Below, in pieces: positions 16,099 through 24,077 of a stretch of DNA of 30,308 nucleotides. The notes beneath the pieces are model-generated. The model ran no database searches. It saw only the letters and a program-made list of their open reading frames with translations, and had not been told where the DNA came from. The stretch spans positions 1 to 30,308 of the forward strand of contig JAUJNJ010000005.1 of assembly GCA_030448225.1 (NCBI GenBank). Reading direction: 5' to 3'. Positions within the stretch are counted from its first letter, which is position 1. Every line of letters starts with the position of its first letter. A program made the position numbers and the translations under genes. The DNA comes from Phycisphaerae bacterium (GTDB lineage: Bacteria; Planctomycetota; Phycisphaerae; Tepidisphaerales; Tepidisphaeraceae).

Positions 16099-18308
16099 TC
16101 AGCCGAAAGGCGACAACACGTGGACGGCGTACCAACGGTGCCTCCCGACGTGATGCTGTCCACGTTGAACTGAATTATGCGGGAGCGACGGGGGGATGCG
16201 TTGTCCGGAACGCGCCGCAGCGCCGGTGATTGTCGTTCCGTGCGGGCCAGCGCTCGGTAAGAGTGAGGCTCGTTCCACGCGCGCGCCGGTTGGCGAAGCC
16301 GGCTTCGCGTCGGCCGCGTCGGGGGCGTCCGGGTCGTTCTTGCCGCGGACGGGCAGGACGATCGCGAAGTCGTCGCCCTTGCCGATCTCGCTCTCGACCT
16401 CGATCCGCCCGCCGTGGTCCTGCACGATCCCGTAGCTGATGCTCAGCCCCAGCCCGGTGCCCTGGCCGAGCGGCTTGGTCGTGAAGAACGGGTCGAAGAT
16501 GCGGTCGCGGACCTCCCGCGGGATGCCGCTCCCTCGTCGCGCACCTTCGATGCACGCCGCCGCTGCCGCCGCCGCCGTCCCCGTCGGCCGTCGGGTCGGC
16601 GATCGATGCGGACGCGGACGGTGCCGCGGTCGTGCGACGCGTCGATCGCGTTGGTCAGCAGGTTCATCACGACCTGATTGATCTTGGCCGGGAAGCAGCG
16701 GACGGGCGGGAGGCGGCCGAGGTCCGTCTCGATCTGCACCTGCTTCTTCTTCGCGTGCCCGCGGATGATGTTGATCGTCGATTCGATGCCGGCGTTGACG
16801 TCCGCCTCCTGGTAGTCGCTGCGGTCGAGTCGGGCGAACTCGCGCAGGTCCTTGACGATCTGCTGGATCCGCTTCAGCCCGTCGCGCGACCGCAGGAGCA
16901 GGTCGTCGAGGTTGTCCAGCGTGTACTGCAGGTCGATCCGCTCGGCGAGTTCCGCCGCCCGGTCGGCCAGGTCGGGCCGCCGCCCGCAGCGACGCCCCCT
17001 CGCGGTAGTAGCCGAGCAGCTCGACGATCGCCTTGAGGTCGCGCTGCAGGACGGCCACGTTGTTGCTGACGAACGCCAGCGGGTTGTTGATCTCGTGCGC
17101 GACGCCCGCGACCATCTGCCCCAGCGCGGCGAGCTTCTCGGTCTGGAGCATCTGGGCCTGCGCCTTCAGCGCCGCCTGTGCGCCGCCCGCTCGGAGCGGA
17201 CCGACTCCTGCAACTGGCGGTTGCTGTCGCGGAGCAGGCGCTTGGGCGACCTCGCGGTCGGTCACGTCCCAGAAGATGCCCTGCGTGCCGACCGTTTCGC
17301 CGTTGGCGCGCGGACCGGCGTCTTGATCACCTCGACGTACAGGTGGTCGCCGTCGGCCGTCACGTGCTCCTCGACCGTGTGGAACGCCCGGCCGCTCGCG
17401 CGGACGCGCTCGTCGTCGGCGCGGTACTGGGCGGCGAGTTCGGGCGGGAAGAAGTCCAGGTCGGTCTTGCCGGCGATCCCGTCGTGCTCGTGGTTGAGCG
17501 AGCGGGCGAAGTTGGCGTTGGCGAACGTGTAGCGCCCCTGCAGGTCCTTGCGGAAGATGTTCTGCGGCAGCGTCTCGACGAGCGAGTGGTAGACCGCCTC
17601 GCTCTCGCGCGCTCCACGGTCGACTGCTGGAGCTGCTCGCCGCGGCGGCAGCTCGGCCTCGGTGCGGCTGTGCTGGGCGACCTCCTCCTCCAGCCGCCGG
17701 TTCGCCCGGCTCAGCTCCCGCGTCTTGCCCCGACGAGCGCCGCGACCTTCGCGTGGCGGCCGGAGACGGTGGCGAGGTACGCGCCGAGCAGCGCCGACAC
17801 GAGCACGCCCGCGCCGAGCACGCCCCAGCAGCTGCCACGTCGTGTGCGCCCTCGACGTACCCGCGGGGCGCGACGAGGTGGAGCGACAACTCCCGGCCGG
17901 CGAGGTAGACGTCGGTGTCCCACCGCGGGCGGGCGGGGTCCGCCAGCCGCGAGGGCGATCGGGTCGACGTCCGGGTGGTACCGGCTGGCCTCGTACAGCA
18001 GCGTGCCGCCGGCGTCGGCCGTCTCGTCGAAGACCGCGACGTTGACGTCGGTCATCGACAGGTCCTCGAACGCGGCCTCCATCAGCCGGCCGAAGTGCAG
18101 GACCGCGACCGCGAAGCCCGCCAGGTCCTCCGCCGGCCGCGTCGCCCGGCGCCGCCGCCGGGCCGGTCGCCGGTCGTGGCCGCGGCGGCGGCGGCGGCGC
18201 GGTCCGTCGCCGCGCGCGTGACGGGTGGCGGGGCGCCGCGTCGGGCGCGGGCGGGGCGGCGGCGGCGGCGGCGGTGTCGGCGGCGGCGTGGTCGGTGTGG
18301 TCGGACAT
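16099..18308 (-). CDS. CHASE-PAS histidine kinase (NtrB-like), N-terminally odd and frameshifted
   Basis: The ATG at 18308-18306 lies 3 bp after the stop of the REC-kinase, so the two are co-transcribed. After a low-complexity Ala/Pro/Arg N-terminus comes what resembles the last third of a CHASE domain ([58 protein letters not shown]), then a transmembrane helix ([20 protein letters not shown]). A coiled coil ([20 protein letters not shown]) and a PAS domain follow ([51 protein letters not shown]). HisKA has [20 protein letters not shown] (His at 17097-17095). The HATPase ends [20 protein letters not shown] and [14 protein letters not shown]. The first CHASE helix and most of the extracellular domain are missing. 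Many frame changes lie between 18250 and 16540. The 3' end is uncertain; one frame stops at 16099 and another at 16175. It should sense an extracytoplasmic ligand. Confidence 0.72.
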
Positions 18309-18311
18309 GGC

Positions 18312-19493
18312 TCAGGCCCCGGCAGCCGACGGGGGCGGGAGCTCGATCGTGAAGCTCGTGCCCTGCTCCGGCTCGCTCCGCACGTCGATCCGCCCGCCGT
18401 GCATCTCCACGAACGCCTTCACGACCGACAGCCCCAGCCCCAGTCCCTTGCGGCCGTGCTCGAACGTGCCCGACGAGTGGTGCGACACGTCGAACCCGGT
18501 GAAGAACGGCTCGAACAGGCGGGCCTGGCAGACGTCGTCGATCCCGCACCCGGTGTCGGCGATGCGGATCCGCACGCCGCCGCCGTCGGTGCGGCCGGCG
18601 GACATGTCGATCCGCCCGCCGTCGGGCGTGAACTTGATCGCGTTGAGCAGCAGGTGGTTCGCGCAGTCGCGGATCTTGTCGGCGTCGACCTCCATCGAGT
18701 CCAGGTCCGGCGCGAGGTCGACCGCCAGCGACTGCCCGCGGAGCTGCACGAACGGCCGCACGTCGTCGGCCGCCTGGTTCAGCAGGCCCTTGAGGTCGAC
18801 CGCCGCCCGCTCGACCGTGTTGTCGAACCGTCCGGCCATCAGGATCGTGATGAGCTGGTCGACGAGGTGCTGCAGCCGCTTGGCCGCCGAATCGATCCGC
18901 CCGAGCCAGTCGCGCAGCGGGTCGCCGACGTCCTTCGTCGTCGTCGACGCCAGGCGGGTCAGGCCGATCAGGATCGTCAGCGGCGTGCGCAGCTCGTGGC
19001 TGGCGACCTGGATGAACGCGTACTTCAGCTCGTTCGCGCGCTTCAGCTCCGCGTTGGTTCGCTCGAGTTCCGCGTTCTGGTCCTGGAGGATCGTCAGCAG
19101 CTTCTTGCGCTCGACCATCAGGTCGTAGCGCTGCGTCGCCTCGCGGATCACGGTCTGCAGTTCGTCCGGGTCCCACGGCTTGGCGATGTAGCGGTAGACG
19201 TTGCCCTGGTTGATCGCGTCGATCACGGCCTTGATGTCGGCGTAGCCGGTGAACAGCAGGCGGATCGCCTCGGGGTGGTCGCCGCGGACCTTGCTGAGGA
19301 ACTCGACGCCGGTCGTCTCCGGCATCCGCTGGTCGGTCATGACGATGTGGACCTCGTCGTTCTGGAGGATCTTGATCCCCTCGGCCGCGCTGGTGGCGCC
19401 CAGGACGCGGTAGTCGAGGCGGAGCAGGTCCTTCACGCTCTTGACCACGTCGGGCTCGTCGTCCACCACCAGGATCGTGTGCCGCGCTGCCAT
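18312..19493 (-). CDS. REC-HisKA-HATPase response-regulator/histidine kinase, 393 aa
   Basis: The ATG is at 19493-19491 and the stop at 18314-18312, with a clean frame. An N-terminal receiver ([18 protein letters not shown]) has phospho-acceptor Asp54 in MTDQRMPETTG and Lys105 in YRYIAKPWDPDEL, a pattern like HupR/RpfG receivers. A coiled coil follows (ILQDQNAELERTNAELKR), then the H-box [16 protein letters not shown] (His166). The HATPase has N-box NHLLLNAIKFTPDGG, G1 ADTGCGIDD and G2 GRKGLGLGLSVVKAF. It has no transmembrane segment and is probably cytosolic. The receiver-first architecture suggests it receives phosphate from another kinase and controls its own autophosphorylation. It overlaps closely with the downstream CHASE kinase gene (3-bp gap), so the two are translated together. 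It is divergent from the response regulator at 19803. Confidence 0.92.
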   Translation of the reverse strand: MAARHTILVVDDEPDVVKSVKDLLRLDYRVLGATSAAEGIKILQNDEVHIVMTDQRMPETTGVEFLSKVRGDHPEAIRLLFTGYADIKAVIDAINQGNVYRYIAKPWDPDELQTVIREATQRYDLMVERKKLLTILQDQNAELERTNAELKRANELKYAFIQVASHELRTPLTILIGLTRLASTTTKDVGDPLRDWLGRIDSAAKRLQHLVDQLITILMAGRFDNTVERAAVDLKGLLNQAADDVRPFVQLRGQSLAVDLAPDLDSMEVDADKIRDCANHLLLNAIKFTPDGGRIDMSAGRTDGGGVRIRIADTGCGIDDVCQARLFEPFFTGFDVSHHSSGTFEHGRKGLGLGLSVVKAFVEMHGGRIDVRSEPEQGTSFTIELPPPSAAGA

Positions 19494-19802
19494 GTGAATG
19501 TCTCGTCCCGTTGAAACGCGGGACCGCCGGTCCCGTCTTACCCCCGTCGTGCCGCCGCCGCCGCCGTAGTCATCGAGTCGCCCCCCGCCCGGCGGTGCGG
19601 CCGCCGCCGCGGCCGGACCCCGTGCCGACTATCTATTATGCGCGTCCGCGGGCGGCGGTGTGAGGGGCGGCGAAAAAAAGTGCGCCAGGGCCGCCCGCCG
19701 CGCGCGGTATACTGGCGGCTGTCGTTTCCCATGTCATGCCCGTGTCCCACGGGTCGCCCGAACACACGTCACGTCCCGGGGGGGAGTGGAACGGAGTCTC
19801 GT
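19494..19802. other. Divergent intergenic region, 309 bp
   Basis: It separates the REC-kinase and the plus-strand response regulator. It contains an AT-rich patch TATCTATTATG (19630-19640), giving CATAAT on the minus strand, and TATACT at 19708-19713 on the plus strand. Neither has a good -35 at normal spacing. An oligo-A run (GAAAAAAAG) lies near 19672-19680. No gene is seen. Confidence 0.45.
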
Positions 19803-20198
19803 ATGAAGAAGCGGATCCTCATCGTCGACGACGAGCCGGACTTCACGATGATGCTGCGGCTCAGCCTCGAGGCGCAGGGCTACTACCAGGTGCAGGACGA
19901 GAACGACCCGTCGGCCGCCCAGGCGTCGGCCCACTACTTCGACCCCGACCTGATCATCCTCGACATCATGATGCCCGAGATCGACGGCAGCGAACTGGCG
20001 GCGCGGTTCCGCAACGACCCGGTGCTGAAGGACGTGCCGGTCGTGTTCATGACCGCGCTGATCGACGCCGCCGACGCGCCCGAGGGCGGCGCCTGCGCCC
20101 GCGGCGGGCAGCCGTTCCTGCCGAAGAACACGCCGCTGCCCCAGGTCATCGCCTGCATCGAGGACAAGCTCCGCCGCGCGCCGCTGGTCGCGGGCTGA
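19803..20198 (+). CDS. Single-domain response regulator, 131 aa
   Basis: The ATG at 19803 has ACGGAG about 7 bases upstream. The open frame extends to 19638, but upstream codons are Arg-rich and not protein-like. The receiver has [18 protein letters not shown] (acidic pair Asp9/Asp10), phospho-acceptor Asp54 in [12 protein letters not shown], the Thr in VVFMTALID and the conserved Lys in PFLPKNTPL. It has no output domain. An Ala/Gly-rich insert ([12 protein letters not shown]) lies between beta4 and beta5. It is 145 bp upstream of the bacteriophytochrome and in the same direction, but a promoter-like site lies between them. It may serve the phytochrome or the divergent REC-kinase. The frame is clean. 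Confidence 0.92.
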   Translation: MKKRILIVDDEPDFTMMLRLSLEAQGYYQVQDENDPSAAQASAHYFDPDLIILDIMMPEIDGSELAARFRNDPVLKDVPVVFMTALIDAADAPEGGACARGGQPFLPKNTPLPQVIACIEDKLRRAPLVAG

Positions 20199-20287
20199 CG
20201 GATCGGCCCGCGTCGGAAGCCTGCTCGATTCGGAAGCGCTACGGGCGCGTTTGCGGACGCACGCTCTTCCGGCCGCCGCGGGGCCCT

Positions 20288-20315
20288 TTGATTCGCCGGC
20301 TCGTCGGCATATAAG
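20288..20315 (+). promoter_or_regulatory. Candidate promoter of the bacteriophytochrome gene
   Basis: TTGATT (20288-20293) and TATAAG (20310-20315) are separated by 16 bp, close to a sigma-70 promoter. The predicted start near 20322 gives a very short leader holding the GGGGAGGG ribosome binding site (20323-20330). Evidence is by motif only. Confidence 0.5.
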
Positions 20316-20343
20316 ACGGGCCGGGGAGGGTCCGCCGCTGGTG

Positions 20344-23203
20344 ATGCCGTCCATGAAGCCCGATCCGTCCGCGCCCATTTCCGCCGCCGACCTGTCCGAC
20401 TGCGACCGCGAGCCGATCCACGTCCCCGGCTCGGTCCAGCCGCACGGCGCGCTGTTCGTGCTGCGCGAGCCGGGGCTGGAGGTGGTGCAGGCGAGCGAGA
20501 ACGTCGCCGGCCTGTTAGGCGTGACGGCCGAGTCGCTCCTCGGCAAGCCGCCCGCCGCGATCCTCACGCCGGCCGAGCTCGACGTCCTGCGGCAGGCGGT
20601 CGATGGGGAGGAACTGGAGAAGAACCCGCTCCAGTTGATGACGATCCGGGCCGGCGGGCAGGCGTTCCACGCGGTCTGCCACCGCAACGAGGGCGTCCTC
20701 GTGCTGGAGCTCGAGCCGGCCGGCCGGGCCGAGGCGCCGGGCGTCGCGCTGTTCAACCCGTACCCGCTCGTCCGCTCGTCGATCGTGCGGCTCCAGTCCG
20801 CCCACACGCTCGAGCAGCTCTGGGCGATGGCGGCGCAGGAGGTGCGGCGCCTCACCGGGTTCGACCGGGTGATGACGTACCGCTTCGACGGGACGTACAA
20901 CGGCGAGGTCGTCGCCGAGGAGAAGGCGGACGACATCCCGCCGTTCCTCGGTCACCACTTCCCCGCGTCGGACATCCCCGCCCAGGCGCGCGAGCTTTAC
21001 CTGCTGAACCGCCTGCGGCTGATCGCCGACGCCGACTACCGCCCGGCCCGGCTCGTCCCCGCCGAGCACCCCGACACCCGCCGCCCGACCGACCTGAGTT
21101 ACGCCGGGCTCCGCAGCGTGTCGCCGGTGCACGTCGAGTACCTGAAGAACATGGGCGTGGCGGCGTCGATGTCGATCTCGATCGTGAAGGACGGGCGGCT
21201 CTGGGGCCTGATCGCCTGCCACCACCGCGCGCCGCGGTTCGTCCCGCTCGAGGTCCGCACGGCGTGCGACTTCCTCGGCCAGCTCTTCTCCGTGCAGCTC
21301 GCGGCCAAGGCGCGCGGCGCCGAGGACGGGCGCCGCATCCACCTGAAGTCGATCCTCGGCCGACTCCTGACCCGCATGAGCGCCTCGGCCGCGTACGAGG
21401 CCGGCCTGGCCGAGCACGTGCCCGAACTGCTGGAGTACGCCGGCGCGGGCGGCGCGGCGCTCTACAACGACGGTCGCTGCACGCGGCTCGGCGACGCGCC
21501 CGCGGAGTCGGACGTGGCCGCGCTCGCCGAGTGGCTCGCCGCGCGGGGGCAGGACGTGTTCGCCACCGACGCGCTCCCCACGCTCTACGCGCCGGCCCAC
21601 GCGTTCAAGGACCGGGCGTGCGGCGTGCTGGCGGTCTCGGTCTCGCGCGTGCACCGCAACTTCCTGCTCTGGTTCCGCCCCGAGGTCGTGCGCACCGTCA
21701 ACTGGAGCGGCGACCCGCACAAGCCGGCGATCGTCGGCGGCGACCGGCGGCTCCACCCGCGGCGCAGCTTCGACCTGTGGAAGGAGGTCGTGCGCGACCA
21801 GTCCCTCCCCTGGACCGAGGCCGAGCTCGACGGGGCCGCCGAGCTGCGCAACGCGATCGTCGCGATCGTGCTCCGCAAGGCCGAGGAACTCGGCAAGATC
21901 CACGCGGAACTCGAGCGGAGCAACCGCGAGCTCGAGGCGTTCAGCTACTCGGTCTCGCACGACCTGCGCGCGCCGTTCCGGCACATCGTCGGCTTCTCCG
22001 ACCTGCTCGTGAAGCGCGCGACGAGCATGGACGAGACGAGCCGCCGGTACGTCTCGACGATCGCCGAGTCGGCGCGGTAGATGGGCCGTGCACACAGGTC
22101 CGCCGAGACGTGCTCGACTGCTGGGCCAACGAGCGTCGCGCGCTACAACGACGGTCGCTGCACGCGGACGTGCAGACCGAGGCCGACGCCGAGTGGCTCG
22201 CCGCGCGGGGGCAGGAGTCGACGACCTGCTCTACTCCGCCGGCCCACGCGTTCAAGGACCGGGCGTGCGGCGTGCTGGCGGTCTCGGTCTCGCGCGTGCA
22301 CCGCAACTTCCTGCTCTGGTTCCGCCCCGAGGTCGTGCGCGCCGTCAACTGGAGCGGCGACCCGCACAAGCCGGCGATCGTCGGCGGCGTGGTCCACCCG
22401 CGGCGCGCTTCGACCTGTGGAAGGAGGTCGTGCGCGACCAGTCCCTCCCTGACCGAGGCCGCCGGGGCCGCCGAGCGCGCAACGCGATCGTCGCGATCGT
22501 GCCGCAAGGCCGAGGAACTCGGCAAGATCCACGCGGAACTCGAGCGGAGCAACCGCGAGCTCGAGGCGTTCAGCTACTCGGTCTCGCACGACCTGTGCGA
22601 CGTTCCGGCACATCGTCGGCTTCTCCGACCTGCTCGCGGCGACGAGCATGGACGAGTCGCCGCCAAGCTCGACGATTCGGCGTCTCGTCGACAGCCTGCT
22701 GACGTTCTCGCAGATGGGCCGCACGCAGGTCCGCCGCGACGTGCTCGACCTGGGCCAACTCGGCCGGTCGTCAACGTGCAGACCGAGGCCGACGAATGAC
22801 GTCGCAAGTCGACGACCTGCCGAGCGTCCGCGGCGACCTGGGGATGCTGCGGCTGGTGCTGCGGAACCTGCTGTCCAACGCTGAAGTACACGCGCGGCCG
22901 CGAGCCGGCCGAGGTCCACGTCGGCGTGATCGCCGACCCCACCGCCGGGAGGCCGCCGCCGTCGTCCCGGCCGGCTTCGACCGCGGACACGGCGGGCCAG
23001 CACGTCTTTTTGCGACAACGGCGTCGGGTTCGACATGAGCTACGTCGGCAAGCTGTTCGCGGCAGCCGCCTGCACCGGAGCGAGGAGTTCGAGGGCACCG
23101 GCATCGGCCTCGCCAACGTCAAGCGGATCGTCGAGCGACACGGCGGGCCGGACTGGGCCGCGGGCGTCGGCGCACGCCAGGACCTTTTTGTCGCCTGGGG
23201 TAA
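20344..23203 (+). CDS. bphP: Bacteriophytochrome histidine kinase (PAS-GAF-PHY-HisKA-HATPase), broken after 22080
   Basis: The start is ATG 20344 ([16 protein letters not shown] 20341 is possible) after GGGGAGGG. The PAS domain carries the biliverdin-binding Cys20 in [20 protein letters not shown]. The GAF domain has FPASDIP (207-212) and [10 protein letters not shown] (His293/294). The PHY tongue is [20 protein letters not shown] (Trp443). The H-box is [16 protein letters not shown] (His539). A red/far-red photosensor kinase is therefore expected. The frame is clean to 22080, where a TAG interrupts it. There follows a mosaic, indel-rich repeat of the PHY-HisKA part (22081-22640). The rest of the kinase then appears in pieces: [68 protein letters not shown]. 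The end at TAA 23201-23203 (FVALG after correction) is inferred. No heme oxygenase gene is in view. An Rcp-like response regulator follows directly. Confidence 0.88.
22081..22640 (+). repeat. Degraded mosaic duplicate of the phytochrome PHY/HisKA region
   Basis: From about 22138 this stretch repeats 21463-22045 (for example [20 protein letters not shown] and [16 protein letters not shown] again) with many small deletions. Its first 55 bases instead resemble 22713-22765 (ATGGGCCGnnCACAGGTCCG type). Short pieces of 22771-22795 (CGTGCAGACCGAGGCCGAC) and 22807-22819 (GTCGACGACCTG) are spliced into the copy in the same order. The copy is thus a blend of two different parts of one gene. Confidence 0.85.
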
Positions 23204-23306
23204 GATCTGCGCGCCGGGCCGCTTTCGCCTCGTGGCCGCGGACGGGCTGCCCGCCGCAACAACATCCGGCCGGAACGCTCGTCGTTCGCACAGGACCCTT
23301 GTCGCC

Positions 23307-24007
23307 ATGGCAGAAGCCGATCTCTCTGTGGAAGACAAGCGCCAACGACATCGAGTTGACGTCGCGGCGCTGGCCGAGAACCACCTGGCCAACGAGGTCG
23401 TCGTCGTCCGCGACGGCGCCGAGCGCTGGACTACCTCCACCGCCGCGGCGTGTTCAAGCTCCGCGGCCGGGGCAACCCCGCCGTGGTGCTGCTGGACCTG
23501 AAGCTGCCGAAGGTCGACGGGCTGGAGGTGCTCGAGCAGCTCAAGTCCGACCCGGAGCTGCAGGCGATCCCGGTCGTGATGCTCACCAGCTCGCGCGAGG
23601 AGCAGGACCTGACCCGCAGCTACAAGCTCGGCGTCAACGCGTACGTGGTCAAGCCGGTCGAGTTCGTCCAGTTCGTCGACTCGATCAAGGAGCTGGGCCT
23701 CTTCTGGGCCGTGATCAACGAGCCGCCGCCGGGTAGCGTCACCACGCGCGCCGCTAGAACGACGCGGCAATCGGGATGGGACCGTGTTCGGAGAGAACCG
23801 TGGGAGCAAGCTCCCACGGCGTTCGAAAACGCTAAGCGAATCGGCGGTGCACTAGCCGGGGGCGGCGCCGCCGGCTACCAGCGGCCCGGCGGTAATCGCG
23901 GTTGCGGCCCCCCGTTGGATCGGTTACTTCGGTCGCGTCACTTTCTTCGTCGGCCCCGCGCGTGCGACGTCGGTGGCGCGCGTGGGGATCCTGAGGACGA
24001 CAACTGA
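23307..24007 (+). CDS. Rcp-like response regulator paired with the phytochrome, frameshifted
   Basis: ATG 23307 begins MAEAD. With frame corrections near 23325-23360 and 23430 it reads [26 protein letters not shown] and [20 protein letters not shown]. It then continues clean: [20 protein letters not shown] with the phospho-acceptor Asp, [20 protein letters not shown], and [20 protein letters not shown] with the conserved Lys. The family, which includes cyanobacterial Rcp1 and planctomycete relatives, normally ends near the NEPPP seen at 23720. Here the frame runs on for about 90 codons through the class I repeat to a stop at 24007. That tail looks non-coding in origin, and a single missing base would restore a stop at 23734-23736. 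It directly follows bphP, so it is the likely phosphate acceptor of the photoreceptor. Confidence 0.8.
23798..23819. repeat. Class I palindromic repeat, copy 3
   Basis: This is a perfect 22-bp inverted repeat with 10-bp arms (CCGTGGGAGC and complement) and an AA centre, flanked by GAGAGAA and CGTTCGAAAA. It lies about 60 bp after the expected end of the response regulator. In the current frame it is translated as [11 protein letters not shown]. Confidence 0.85.
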
Positions 24008-24077
24008 CGGGCGCGAGCGGCTCACGGATGGACCGCCCCGCGCATCGAACCGAGTGACCCACGGACGGGTGACGGCG

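Noticed and set aside
20515..22095. 526-codon minus-strand open frame opposite the phytochrome
   Set aside because: It is a shadow frame, Arg/Val/Gly/His-rich, opposite conserved PAS-GAF-PHY sequence.
22081..22640. A true tandem duplication creating a second phytochrome kinase
   Set aside because: The copy contains collinear fragments from a different part of the gene and no start site or intact frame. A merged consensus explains it better.
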